Shown piece after piece: positions 24,325 to 33,443 of a DNA stretch of 64,000 nt. Within the stretch, counting starts at the first letter, position 1. The number at the start of each line of letters is the position of its first letter. The position numbers and the translations under genes are program-made. The notes beneath the pieces were generated by a model. It was not told the origin of the DNA, did no database searches, and worked only from the letters and a program-made list of their open reading frames with translations. The stretch is from an uncultured Tateyamaria sp. (GTDB taxonomy: Bacteria; Pseudomonadota; Alphaproteobacteria; Rhodobacterales; Rhodobacteraceae). The stretch spans positions 620,001-684,000 of the forward strand of contig NZ_CANLAG010000001.1 of assembly GCF_947488715.1 (NCBI RefSeq), in the 5' to 3' direction.

Positions 24325-25907
24325 TGGACGCGCTGGGATATGTCTGGCTGGGCATTCTGGCCGTGTTTCAGGGACCCGAAGCCTTTGCTCTGTTAGGGGT
24401 TGGCGTGTCTGTCACGCTGGTCATGGTCTGTGCCGGGTTCCTGCTGGGCATTGTCGCCGGTGCCACGCCGGGTTTGGGCGGGCCGATTGCCATGGCGATT
24501 TCCCTGCCGATCCTGATCTCGGCCTTTGGCTTTACCCCTGATGCGCTGTTGCCGGTGATGGGCTTTCTCATCGGGATTATGAAAGGGGCCACAATTGGCG
24601 GCGCGGTACCCGCGATCCTGTTCAACACACCCGGCACGCCCGACAGTTACATGACCACGCTGGACGGCTATCCCATGGCGATGAAGGGACAGGCCCGACG
24701 CGCCCTGCGCATTGCGCACCTGTCTTCGGCCTCGGGCGACACGTTCTCGGACATCGTGCTGATCCTCTGTGCGCCCTTCCTTGCGTTGATGGTCGAGGCC
24801 TATCTCGACCTGCCGGAAAAGACGGCCCTGCTGATTCTGTCGCTGTCGTTCATCGCGGCGGTTGTGGGCGGATCACCGGGCAAGGGGCTGATCAGCGCGG
24901 GCCTTGGTCTGCTGGCCGTCTACGTTGGTACGGGCGAGGATTTCTATCCGCGCTTGTCCATGGGCACCCAGACTTTGAACCGGGGTTTCCCGATTGCCGC
25001 AGCGGTGTTGGGCGTGTTGATCCTGGGCACCGTGTTTCACCAAATGGCGCAGGGCCACGCCGACCGCCTGCGCCCCTCAGGTGACGCGAAAACGCCGGAT
25101 CAGGACGCCGACAGAGCGTTGTCCTGGCCCGAGGTTCGGGCACTGATGCCCACGATCCTGCGGTCCTCTGTGATTGGGACGGTGATTGGCGCGCTGCCGG
25201 GCATTGGGTCCACGCTGGCGGCCACCATCGGTTACACATCGGCCAAGGCGCGACATGACCGCCACAGCCCGCCGGATGCCACCGCGTTTGGCACAGGCGC
25301 GCCGCGCGGGATTGCCGCGACCGAGGCGGCAAATTCGTCCGTGTCAGGGGCCAACCTGATCCCGGTGCTGTCGCTTGGTATTCCGGGCAACACGGCGGCG
25401 GTGTTCCTGATCCTGGCCGCCGAGAGCATTGGCGGTTTCAACCCCGGACCTTCGGTGTTTCGGTTCACCACGGATCAGGTGAACCCGGAACTGGTGATCG
25501 CCTTTGGCCTCTTTACCTGCATGTTCGTCGCCAACCTGATGAACTGGACCGTGGGTGGTGTGTTCATGCGGTCGATGGGCTTTCTGGCCCGCGTGCCGCG
25601 CCACCGGTTGCTGCCGGTGGTTCTGGTGCTGACCCTGACCGCCATCTACGTGCAGGAAACCCGGATGGAGGCCGTCTGGTTCACGCTTGGCTTTGGCGTG
25701 CTGGGGTTTGGCATGCGGCTGGTGGGGATGTCGCCACTGCCCTTTGTGATTGCCTTTATCCTCGGTGCCAAACTCGAGGACAGCGCGCGGCAATCGTTTT
25801 CGGCCACCGGTGGTGACCCGTGGTTCCTGTTCACCAGCCCGGTGGCTGCGGTGTTCATGGCGCTGTCGGTTCTGGTAGTCGTCCTGGGCGCGCGGCGGCG
25901 ACCCTAG
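24324..25907 (+). CDS. tctA: tripartite tricarboxylate transporter large permease (TctA)
   Basis: Large membrane subunit of 527 residues with about 12 helices. Family signatures are GATPGLGGPIAMAISLPI near the N-terminus, the MKGATIGGAVPAILFNTPGTPDS motif region (residues about 80-105), and VSGANLIPVLSLGIPGN in the second half. With TctB and TctC it completes the transporter. Its last three bases share the CTAG palindrome with the stop of the convergent caiD gene. Confidence 0.93.
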   Translation: MDALGYVWLGILAVFQGPEAFALLGVGVSVTLVMVCAGFLLGIVAGATPGLGGPIAMAISLPILISAFGFTPDALLPVMGFLIGIMKGATIGGAVPAILFNTPGTPDSYMTTLDGYPMAMKGQARRALRIAHLSSASGDTFSDIVLILCAPFLALMVEAYLDLPEKTALLILSLSFIAAVVGGSPGKGLISAGLGLLAVYVGTGEDFYPRLSMGTQTLNRGFPIAAAVLGVLILGTVFHQMAQGHADRLRPSGDAKTPDQDADRALSWPEVRALMPTILRSSVIGTVIGALPGIGSTLAATIGYTSAKARHDRHSPPDATAFGTGAPRGIAATEAANSSVSGANLIPVLSLGIPGNTAAVFLILAAESIGGFNPGPSVFRFTTDQVNPELVIAFGLFTCMFVANLMNWTVGGVFMRSMGFLARVPRHRLLPVVLVLTLTAIYVQETRMEAVWFTLGFGVLGFGMRLVGMSPLPFVIAFILGAKLEDSARQSFSATGGDPWFLFTSPVAAVFMALSVLVVVLGARRRP

Positions 25908-26689
25908 CGCCCTTTCCAGACGGGGTCGCGTTTCTCGGCAAAGGCGCGCGCGCCCTCCAGTTGATCCTCGGAGCGATAGAGTTTCTCGACAGAGGGCAAC
26001 TGGCTCTTGGTGATACGGTTCATTGTGTCCTGAAACTTGGCATCCTCTGCGTCGCGCACGATCTCCTTGATCGCGGCATAGACCAGCGGCGGCCCCGAGG
26101 CGAGCAGCCGCGCCAGTTCCCACGCCCGGTCCATAAGTGTCCCCGCGGGGACAACCTCGTTCACCAGCCCCCAGCGATGCGCTTCTTCGGCGTCAAACCA
26201 GCGCCCGGTCAACAGCAGCTCCATCGCGATGTGATACGGGATCCGCTTGGGCAGCTTGACCGACGCCGCATCCGCCACCGTCCCGGACCGGATCTCGGGC
26301 AGGGCGAATTGCGCGTGATCCGCGGCCAGGATCATGTCCGCACTCAGCGCCAGTTCCAGCCCACCGCCACAGGCAATACCGTTCACCGCCGCAATGACGG
26401 GTTTGTTCATGGCCCGCATTTCTTGCAAACCGCCAAAGCCGCCGACGCCGTAGTCCCCGTCAACTGCATCCCCGTCGGCTGCGGCCTTGAGATCCCAACC
26501 GGGGCAAAAGAACTTTTCCCCCGCACCCGTGATGATCGCCACGCGCAACGCGGGGTCATCGCGAAAGGCCAGGAATGTCTCGCCCATGACCCGCGATGTG
26601 GCGAGGTCGATCGCATTGGCCTTGGGCCGGTCCAGCGTCACCTCGAGGATTGCGCCATCGCGCCGTGTCTTGATCGGAGTGTCGGTCAT
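25904..26689 (-). CDS. caiD: crotonobetainyl-CoA hydratase (CaiD)-like enoyl-CoA hydratase
   Basis: Enoyl-CoA hydratase/isomerase of 261 residues, the same length as E. coli CaiD and with the same signature stretches (TLDRPKANAID, RVAIITGAGEKFF, GWDLKAAA, FAEKRDPVWKGR). CaiD hydrates crotonobetainyl-CoA to carnitinyl-CoA. The oxyanion hole blocks (GWDLKAAADG, NGIACGGGLELAL) are present. Its start overlaps the acyl-CoA ligase stop by four bases (ATGA), so the two are one transcript. Compared with E. coli the catalytic region ALPEIRSGTVADAAS differs in the residues after the Glu, so the substrate may not be exactly carnitine. Confidence 0.8.
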   Translation of the reverse strand: MTDTPIKTRRDGAILEVTLDRPKANAIDLATSRVMGETFLAFRDDPALRVAIITGAGEKFFCPGWDLKAAADGDAVDGDYGVGGFGGLQEMRAMNKPVIAAVNGIACGGGLELALSADMILAADHAQFALPEIRSGTVADAASVKLPKRIPYHIAMELLLTGRWFDAEEAHRWGLVNEVVPAGTLMDRAWELARLLASGPPLVYAAIKEIVRDAEDAKFQDTMNRITKSQLPSVEKLYRSEDQLEGARAFAEKRDPVWKGR

Positions 26690-28767
26690 GTCGTCGGTGC
26701 CTCTTGGGTCAGTGGGTCGTGGTCCGTATCGGTGGCGTCATCCGCGCGTGCCATGCGGATCAGCGCGTCAACCGCCACCGCGCGGTGCGGTGTGCAGATC
26801 AGCGGATTGATCTCAACTTCGCTGACGGTCAGACGCTGCGCAAGCACGTAGTCCTGCACCGCCAGAACCGTGTCTGTAATGGCCGTCATATCCGCAGCAG
26901 GTTGGCCGCGATAGCCGCGCAGCAACGGGGCGCATGCCAACTGTTCAAGGGCCTGCGCAATGTCGGATGCCGTGGCCGGGCACAGCAGCGAAACCGTGTC
27001 CTTCAGAACTTCGGTCAACACACCGCCCGCGCCCAGCGTCAGCACATAGCCATGTGCCGGGTCGCGCGTGACACCGATCAGTAGCTCGGCCACGCCGTCT
27101 GTGATCATCTCTTCGATCAAAACGGTTCGGGTCCCAATCTCGGTCGCGACACGCGCGGCATCCGCCCGTGTGACGCCCAAGCGCACGGCCCCGGCTTCGG
27201 TCTTGTGGGCAAGGCCCGTCCCTTTGATCGCAAAGGGTGGTGAGAGTGCCGCCACTGCGGCGTCAACGGTGTGCGGCGTTGCAGTTCTATGCGCCGGGAC
27301 GATGACACCGTGCGCGGCCAGCGCGGCCTTAGCTGACGCCTCTGACAGGGTTTCCGTAGCTGGGCCAGAGCCGGGCAGGGCCACCGCTTGCTCATGCGGC
27401 GCACCAACCTGTCGTGCGGCATCCAGCGCGGCCAAGGCTTCGGCCAACCCAAAGAACGGCACAACACCACCTGCCATCAGTGTCTCTGCTGTGTCACGCG
27501 GCATCAACTCGGGCAGGGTGGAGACAACGCCAAAGGGCCGCTCAGTTGCACGCCGCACGTTCAGCGCGGCATCGGTGGCACAGGACCAATCGCTAGCATC
27601 CGTCACTGGGTAGTCGACAATGGACAGCGTCATATCGATCTGCGCACCCGTCATCCCCAGCCACGCACGCGTCATCGCATCCGTGTCGCGCCAGACATAG
27701 GTGTGGTAGTCCAACGGGTTGCTCAACGCCACCATAGGCCCAAGGGCCGCACGCAATTGCTTGGTCTGCGTCTGGTCCAGGGCCGGAAAGGTCAGCCCGT
27801 GATCCAGCGCCATATCCGCAATCAGGCTCGCCTCACCACCCGAACAACTGATCGATGCAATGCGCCCGCCAGCCAACGGCCCCGTCACGTGCAACAGCTT
27901 CAGCGTCTCCAACAGCTCCGGCAAACTGCGCACGCGGGGTATGCCCAGCCGGTCGAGAAACGCTTGCGCCCCGGCATCACTGCCTGCCAGTGATGCGGTA
28001 TGCGACACCGTCGCGGCACGGGCCTGATCGGATGCGCCCACCTTGATCGCCACCAGGGGCACGCCCTTCTCATGGGCACGCGCGGCCAAGGCCTCCCACT
28101 GGCGCACATCGCCAAAGCCCTCGATATGCAGGCCTATGGCTGTCACGCGCGGGTCGTCCAGCAGTGCGGTCGCAATCTGCGCCTGTGACGTCTGCGCCAT
28201 GTTCCCGCAGGTGACGGCATAGGCCACAGGCAACGCCCGTTGCTGCATGGTCAGGTTGATCGTGATGTTCGAACTTTGCGTCAGGAGCGCGACGCCCCGC
28301 TCAACCGGCACGCACCCATGCTGGTCCGGCCACAACAGCGCACCGTCCAGCGCGTTGATAAACCCGTAGCAATTGGGGCCAAGGATCGGCATCGCCCCCG
28401 CTGCCGCAACCAACGCCGCCTGCATATCTACGCCTGCGGCATCTTCGGCCTCAGCCTCCGCAAACCCTGAGGCAAAGCACACAGCCCCCCCAGCGCCCAT
28501 GCCTGCCAACGCCCGCACGACGTCGACACTCGCCACGCGGTTCACCCCAACAAAGGTCGCATCCGGCGGCGCGGGCAAATCCGCAACCGACGGATAGGCA
28601 CCTAGCCCGGCCACCATCGCAGCACGCGGATGCACTGGCCAAATGGGGCCATCAAACCCAAACGACACCAATTGCTGCACCACCTGCGTGCACCAGGCAC
28701 CACCGCCAACAACCGCCACGGATCTGGGCCGCATCAGACGCATCACATCCCGCACTTCGTCCGTCAT
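26686..28767 (-). CDS. ADP-forming acyl-CoA synthetase (acetate-CoA ligase family)
   Basis: Large NDP-forming acyl-CoA ligase of 693 residues. Residues 1-130 are the CoA-binding Rossmann domain (SVAVVGGGAWCTQVVQQL), then the succinyl-CoA-ligase-like middle domain (VALLTQSSNITINL, TCGNMAQTSQ), and the C-terminal ATP-grasp domain from about residue 480 (PPFAIKGTGLAHKTEAGAV, VLIEEMITDGVAELLIG). Such enzymes activate organic acids with ATP. I place the start at 28767 (GAAAGGAAGCC before ATG), discarding 65 upstream residues. It probably makes the CoA thioester used by CaiD and the acyl-CoA dehydrogenase beside it. Confidence 0.87.
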   Translation of the reverse strand: MTDEVRDVMRLMRPRSVAVVGGGAWCTQVVQQLVSFGFDGPIWPVHPRAAMVAGLGAYPSVADLPAPPDATFVGVNRVASVDVVRALAGMGAGGAVCFASGFAEAEAEDAAGVDMQAALVAAAGAMPILGPNCYGFINALDGALLWPDQHGCVPVERGVALLTQSSNITINLTMQQRALPVAYAVTCGNMAQTSQAQIATALLDDPRVTAIGLHIEGFGDVRQWEALAARAHEKGVPLVAIKVGASDQARAATVSHTASLAGSDAGAQAFLDRLGIPRVRSLPELLETLKLLHVTGPLAGGRIASISCSGGEASLIADMALDHGLTFPALDQTQTKQLRAALGPMVALSNPLDYHTYVWRDTDAMTRAWLGMTGAQIDMTLSIVDYPVTDASDWSCATDAALNVRRATERPFGVVSTLPELMPRDTAETLMAGGVVPFFGLAEALAALDAARQVGAPHEQAVALPGSGPATETLSEASAKAALAAHGVIVPAHRTATPHTVDAAVAALSPPFAIKGTGLAHKTEAGAVRLGVTRADAARVATEIGTRTVLIEEMITDGVAELLIGVTRDPAHGYVLTLGAGGVLTEVLKDTVSLLCPATASDIAQALEQLACAPLLRGYRGQPAADMTAITDTVLAVQDYVLAQRLTVSEVEINPLICTPHRAVAVDALIRMARADDATDTDHDPLTQEAPTT

Positions 28768-28799
28768 GGCTTCCTTTCGCTCCAAATACCTCGGGGAGC

Positions 28800-28820
28800 G
28801 CGAGGGGCAGCGCCCCTCGC
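28800..28820. terminator. hairpin between acyl-CoA dehydrogenase and acyl-CoA ligase genes
   Basis: A perfect 9-bp stem (GCGAGGGGC / GCCCCTCGC) with a three-base loop, inside the leftward operon. It probably tunes or stabilises mRNA between the two genes rather than ending transcription. Confidence 0.5.
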
Positions 28821-28855
28821 TCCTGTCGGATGGGCCTTGCCCATTCGATCCAAAT

Positions 28856-30016
28856 TCATGCGCCCAAGGGCCGCAAAAGATCGCGGCTGATGATGTGCCG
28901 CTGGATCTCGCTGGTCCCGTCCCAGATGCGTTCCACCCGCGCATCCCGCCAGAACCGCTCAATGGGAAAGTCGTCCATCAACCCCATCCCGCCATAGATC
29001 TGCAAGGTCGCATCCGTGACCCGCGCCAGCGCCTCCGATGCATAAAGCTTGGCGGACGCAATCTCCCGGTTCGCGGGCAGCCCTTCGTCCAGCCGCCAGG
29101 CCGCCGCCAACGTCAACCAGTCGGCTGCGTCGATCTCGGTGATCATGTCGGCGATCTGAAATCCCACACCCTGAAACTTGCCGATGGGTTGGCCAAACTG
29201 CTGGCGCTCGGCTGCATAGTGTAGCGCATAGTCGAAACACCGCCGCGCACGACCGACGGAAAAGGCCGCAACCGTCAGTCGCGTCGCATAGAGCCACTCG
29301 TTCATCACCGCAAAACCGCCATCGACCTCACCCAGAACCTGCGCATCGGGCAGACGGCAATTGTCGAAATAAAGGATGCAGTTCTTGTACCCCTTGTGGC
29401 TGACCGAGGTGTAGCCATCGCGCACCTCGAACCCCGGCATGCCCCGGTCGACAAGGAATGTGGTGATCCGCTTTTTGGGCCCCTTGGGTGTCTCGTCCAC
29501 GCCGGTGGCGATGAACACGATAAAGAAATCCGCGTGCTCCGCGCCCGAGATAAAATGCTTGGACCCGTTGATCACCCAATCGCCGCCGTCGCGCACGGCT
29601 GTGCATTTCATACCGCGCACATCCGACCCGGCATCGGGCTCCGTCATCGCAAGCGCATCCATCCGTTCACCGCGCACCGCAGGCAGCAGATAGCGCGCGC
29701 GCTGTTCCGGGTTGCAGGCCATGAGGATGTTTTGCGGCCTGCCAAAGAAATGCGTCAGCGCCATGGACCCGCGGCCCAGTTCACGCTCAACCAGCGTGAA
29801 ATCCACGTGGCTCAGGCCTGCGCCGCCGACCTCCTCGGGGAAGTTGCAGGCGTAAAACCCCAGGTCGATCACCTTGCGCTTGATCTCTTCACCCAGCTCG
29901 TGCGGCACGTGGCCTGTGCGCTCGACTTCGGCCTCGTGGGGATAGATTTCCTTTTCCACGAAACTGCGCACGGTCGAGACAATCATCTCTTGTTCCTGGG
30001 TCAGGCCAAACTGCAT
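28856..30016 (-). CDS. acyl-CoA dehydrogenase
   Basis: FAD acyl-CoA dehydrogenase of 386 residues with N-terminal helical, beta and C-terminal helical domains. Seen are MTEPDAGSDVRGMK (substrate/FAD loop), FISGAEHADFFIVF, YAAERQQFGQPIGKFQ and the FAD-binding IYGGMGLMDDFPIERFWRDAR. The catalytic Glu region after the second motif is at IWDGTSEIQR. A ribosome site (AAGGA) precedes ATG 30016. It is the first gene of the leftward operon with the ligase and CaiD; a role like CaiA (crotonobetainyl-CoA/gamma-butyrobetainyl-CoA redox) is plausible but not proven. Confidence 0.88.
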   Translation of the reverse strand: MQFGLTQEQEMIVSTVRSFVEKEIYPHEAEVERTGHVPHELGEEIKRKVIDLGFYACNFPEEVGGAGLSHVDFTLVERELGRGSMALTHFFGRPQNILMACNPEQRARYLLPAVRGERMDALAMTEPDAGSDVRGMKCTAVRDGGDWVINGSKHFISGAEHADFFIVFIATGVDETPKGPKKRITTFLVDRGMPGFEVRDGYTSVSHKGYKNCILYFDNCRLPDAQVLGEVDGGFAVMNEWLYATRLTVAAFSVGRARRCFDYALHYAAERQQFGQPIGKFQGVGFQIADMITEIDAADWLTLAAAWRLDEGLPANREIASAKLYASEALARVTDATLQIYGGMGLMDDFPIERFWRDARVERIWDGTSEIQRHIISRDLLRPLGA

Positions 30017-30099
30017 GTCCTTGGCATCCTTTCAAACGACGGTCACAAGGATCAAAGCGCAGCTTGCGCAGCTCTGGCATGCAGAGTTAGACATAAATC

Positions 30100-31044
30100 A
30101 TGCAGATTTCGTCAAATATTTGGCACGACATCCGTCACATTGACGTGCTGCTCTTTGACCAATTCTCAAATCACTGTCTGGCCAACACGGTTGAACCCCT
30201 GCGCGCGGCCAATGCTTTGGCGGGGCGGGATCTGTACCAGTGGCAGTTCTGCACGCTGGATGGCGCGCCGGTGGCCAGCTCGAGCGGGATGCAAGTCGCG
30301 CCGCACGTATCCTTGGCAGATGCGACGGGTGACACCCTGTGCGTGATGCCGTCTTACGGTATCCGGGCGCTGGACCAGTGGACGGTGGTGCGCGCCCTGC
30401 GGCGGGTTGCAGACCGTTACGGCGTGATTGCCGGATTTGACACCGGGCCGTGGTTGCTGGCGCGTGCGGGTCTGCTTGATGGCCGCCGGGCCACGATCCA
30501 CTGGGATGAGCTGACGGCCTTTGCCGAGGCGTTTCCCGACATCGACGTGCAAAGAGAGCGGTTCGTGTTGGATGGCCCGCGCATCACCTGTTCGGGTGCG
30601 ATGGCAGCTTTTGATCTGGTGACCCATCTGATCGGCATGGCGCATGGGCCGTTGTTGGCCACAGACGTCGCGCATTTGTTCATGTCCACCGACAGGACAC
30701 CGGCACAGGGCCCAGCCGTGGGCCGACCCGGTCGGATGGTGGCGCGCGCACTGAATGTGATGCAGGCGCATCTGGAACAGCCCGTGTCCATTCCCGACAT
30801 CGCCCGGCGCATAGGATGCACCCAAAAGACATTGGAAAGCCGGATGCGCGAGGCGATGCAGGCCACCCCGCAAGCGGTCTATCACCGGTTGCGGTTGAAC
30901 CGCGCCTATCAGTTGGTGATCGAGACCGATCAGCCGGTGTCCGAAATCGCGGGGCGCTGTGGGTATGACAACGCCAGTGCGATGACACGCGCCTTTCGGA
31001 CTGCGTTTCATGCAACGCCGACCCAAGTGCGCCGCCGCCAGTAG
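30100..31044 (+). CDS. GlxA-type regulator (DJ-1/PfpI domain plus AraC HTH)
   Basis: Regulator of 314 residues. Residues 1-190 form a DJ-1/PfpI-like (class I glutamine amidotransferase) domain, without an obvious nucleophile Cys at the usual elbow (CVMPSYGIRALDQ). Residues 215-314 are an AraC HTH (PVSIPDIARRIGCTQKTLESRM, PVSEIAGRCGYDNASAMTRAF). This architecture is that of GbdR, CdhR and related activators of quaternary-amine catabolism. It is divergent from the acyl-CoA dehydrogenase/CaiD operon and upstream of the DadA-TRAP operon, so it could drive either. The ATG at 30100 has no clear ribosome site. Confidence 0.85.
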   Translation: MQISSNIWHDIRHIDVLLFDQFSNHCLANTVEPLRAANALAGRDLYQWQFCTLDGAPVASSSGMQVAPHVSLADATGDTLCVMPSYGIRALDQWTVVRALRRVADRYGVIAGFDTGPWLLARAGLLDGRRATIHWDELTAFAEAFPDIDVQRERFVLDGPRITCSGAMAAFDLVTHLIGMAHGPLLATDVAHLFMSTDRTPAQGPAVGRPGRMVARALNVMQAHLEQPVSIPDIARRIGCTQKTLESRMREAMQATPQAVYHRLRLNRAYQLVIETDQPVSEIAGRCGYDNASAMTRAFRTAFHATPTQVRRRQ

Positions 31045-31127
31045 GTGCTGCGAAACGCCTTGTGCCGCGCGCCGGTCTGGGGTGTTGTGCGGCACAGGGC
31101 AAACCAACACGTCGCATGGGGGGCGGT

Positions 31128-32399
31128 ATGCGTATCATCGTTGCAGGGGCCGGGATCGTCGGCGTGTCCTGCGCCATATGGCTCCAACGGGCTGGGCATG
31201 ACGTCACCATCGTGGACCGGGCGGGCCCGGCGAGCGGCACCAGCCACGGCAATGCGGGTGTGCTGGCGGCGGGCGCAGTCCTGCCGGTGACAACGCCCGG
31301 TTTGATGCGGCGCGCACCGGGCATGCTGCTGAACCGGGACGCGCCGCTGTTTTTGCGCTGGTCCTACGTGCCCCGACTGATGCCGTTCCTGATGCGTTAC
31401 CTGCCCCATGCCACCGACGCGCATGTCGACCGCTACGGGGCGGCGATGTCCATGCTGTTGCATGACACGCTGGACCAGCATCGCGCGCTGGCCCGCGACA
31501 CACCCGCCGCGCGGTTCATCAGCGAAGAGGATTATTGCTTTGGCTATGCCACCCGCGCCGCCTACGATGCGGATGCGTATGGTTGGGGCAAGCGCAAGGC
31601 GCTGGGATATGAATTCTCTGTTATTTCGGGGGCGACGCACGGGCGGGATGACCCGGTGTTCGGCACCGCCTTTGACACGGTTGTGCGTTGTCACAACCAT
31701 GGGCGCATCTCTGATCCGGGGGCCTATGTGCAGGCACTGGCCGATCACTTTGTCGCCGAGGGCGGGCAGTTGCACCTGACCGAGATCACCGACGTGAACG
31801 TCACGGCCGAAGGGGCCATCGACGCGCTGGTCACGCGTGACGGAGAGATGCGCGCAGACCGTATCGTCTTTGCGATGGGACCATGGTCCAAGGCCATTGC
31901 ACACAAGCTGGGCATCAAGGTGCCGTTCGAAAGCGAGCGCGGCTATCATATCGAGCTGTTGAACCCGTCGCGGATGCCGCGTTTTCCGATGATGGTGGCC
32001 AGCGGCAAATTCGTGCTCACCCCGATGGAGGGTCGGCTGCGTGCCGCAGGGGTGATCGAGTTCGGCGGGCTGGACAACGGCCCGAGCCGCGCGCCCTTTG
32101 CCTTGCTGCGGCGGCAGGTTGCGTCGCTCTTGCCGGACGTGACCCATGACGGGATTGTCGAGTGGATGGGCCACCGGCCCGCCCCGGCCGACAGCTTGCC
32201 GCTGATCGGTGCCAATGATCCGGGCGGCCGCAGCTATTCTGCCTTTGGACATCAGCACGTTGGCTTGACAGGTGGTCCCAAAACGGGTCGGATCATCGCG
32301 GATCTGATCGACGGAAAACAGCCGAACGCAGATTTGGCGCCTTTTGATCCGATGAAATTTGCCGCGCGCACTGCTCGGCCTTCAGGGAGAATGACATGA
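31128..32399 (+). CDS. FAD-dependent D-amino-acid dehydrogenase-like oxidoreductase (DadA family)
   Basis: FAD oxidoreductase of 423 residues in the DAO/DadA superfamily. Rossmann motif GAGIVGVSCAIWLQRAG (about 6-22), then RAGPASGTSHGNAG, and a C-terminal FAD block GLTGGPKTGRIIADL. It oxidises amines, typically D-amino acids, to 2-oxo acids or demethylates N-methyl amines. GGGGGGCGG precedes the ATG at 31128; the longer frame from 31062 is rejected. Its last bases overlap the TRAP receptor start (ATGA), so it is coupled to uptake of its substrate. Confidence 0.87.
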   Translation: MRIIVAGAGIVGVSCAIWLQRAGHDVTIVDRAGPASGTSHGNAGVLAAGAVLPVTTPGLMRRAPGMLLNRDAPLFLRWSYVPRLMPFLMRYLPHATDAHVDRYGAAMSMLLHDTLDQHRALARDTPAARFISEEDYCFGYATRAAYDADAYGWGKRKALGYEFSVISGATHGRDDPVFGTAFDTVVRCHNHGRISDPGAYVQALADHFVAEGGQLHLTEITDVNVTAEGAIDALVTRDGEMRADRIVFAMGPWSKAIAHKLGIKVPFESERGYHIELLNPSRMPRFPMMVASGKFVLTPMEGRLRAAGVIEFGGLDNGPSRAPFALLRRQVASLLPDVTHDGIVEWMGHRPAPADSLPLIGANDPGGRSYSAFGHQHVGLTGGPKTGRIIADLIDGKQPNADLAPFDPMKFAARTARPSGRMT

Positions 32400-33376
32400 A
32401 GACGATTTTCAAAACAGCCTGTGTTGCGGCCATTGGCATGACCGGTGCCGCCTGGGCCGATGGGCATGCGCAGTCCTGGGACATGCCTATGGCCTATGCG
32501 GCCACGAACTTTCATTCCGAGCACGGCGTGATCTTTGCCGACAAGGTGCGTGAGTACACCGGCGGTGCCATCGACATCACGGTCCATCCGGGTGGTTCGC
32601 TGTTCGGCGGTGGTGACATCAAGCGTGCGATCCAGACCGGTCAGGTGCCGATCGGTGAACGGTTTATGTCCGCCCACGCAAATGAAGCGCCCCTGCTGGG
32701 TTGGGACAACCTGCCGTTTATTGCGACAACCTATGAGGACAACGCCAAACTGTGGGAGGCCGCGCGCGACACAGTCAATGCACAGCTTGCCGACCTGAAC
32801 CTCGTGGCGCTCTATACCTGCCCATGGCCGGGGCAGGGGTTCTACTTCAACAACGAAGTGGGATCGTCCTCTGACACGCAGGGCATCAAGTTCCGCTCGT
32901 ACAACTCGGCCACTGCGACCTTTGCCGAAGAGCTGGGCATGATCCCCGTCCAGATCGAAGCGGCGGAACTGAGCCAGGCGCTGGCCACAGGCGTGGCGTC
33001 GGCGTTCATCTCGTCGGGCTCTACCGGCTATGACCGCAAGGTTTGGGAACACTTGAGCCACTACTACAAGGTCAACGCATGGCTGCCGCGCAACTACGTG
33101 ATGGTCAACACCCAAGCGTGGGAAGGTCTGGACGCAGAGGTGCAAGCGGGCATTCAGAAGGCTGCGGATGAGACAGCGGCGAGCTGTGCGGCCAAGTCGG
33201 CGGAACTGGCGAACTTCTATTTCGACGAACTGGCCAAGAACGGCATGAGCGTCGAAGATGCAGGCCCCGATTTCCTGGCCGAGCTGGAAGCGATTGGCGC
33301 CAAGATGACCGCCGAGTGGCTGGAAACCGCAGGTGCGGATGGTCAGGCGATCCTTGACGCCTACAAGGCCAACTGA
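32396..33376 (+). CDS. TRAP transporter substrate-binding protein (DctP type)
   Basis: Periplasmic receptor of the second TRAP system, 326 residues, with signal peptide (KTIFKTACVAAIGMTGAAWAD). Family blocks include HPGGSLFGGGDIKRAIQTG and the substrate Arg in QGIKFRSYN. The receptor is the first product after the oxidase and is separated from the permeases by a strong terminator. The substrate is probably an amino acid or amine for the DadA-like and racemase enzymes of the operon. Confidence 0.9.
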   Translation: MKTIFKTACVAAIGMTGAAWADGHAQSWDMPMAYAATNFHSEHGVIFADKVREYTGGAIDITVHPGGSLFGGGDIKRAIQTGQVPIGERFMSAHANEAPLLGWDNLPFIATTYEDNAKLWEAARDTVNAQLADLNLVALYTCPWPGQGFYFNNEVGSSSDTQGIKFRSYNSATATFAEELGMIPVQIEAAELSQALATGVASAFISSGSTGYDRKVWEHLSHYYKVNAWLPRNYVMVNTQAWEGLDAEVQAGIQKAADETAASCAAKSAELANFYFDELAKNGMSVEDAGPDFLAELEAIGAKMTAEWLETAGADGQAILDAYKAN

Positions 33377-33384
33377 GTGACACA

Positions 33385-33424
33385 AGGTCGGCGTCGCCCC
33401 ATTGCGACGCCGACCTACGTTTTT
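33385..33424 (+). terminator. rho-independent terminator or attenuator inside the TRAP operon
   Basis: A perfect 13-bp stem (AGGTCGGCGTCGC / GCGACGCCGACCT, 33385-33397 and 33404-33416) with a six-base loop is followed closely by TTTTT (33420-33424). It lies between the receptor stop and the small permease start, so partial read-through would make more receptor than permease. Confidence 0.85.
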
Positions 33425-33443
33425 CCAACATCGGGAATTTGCC

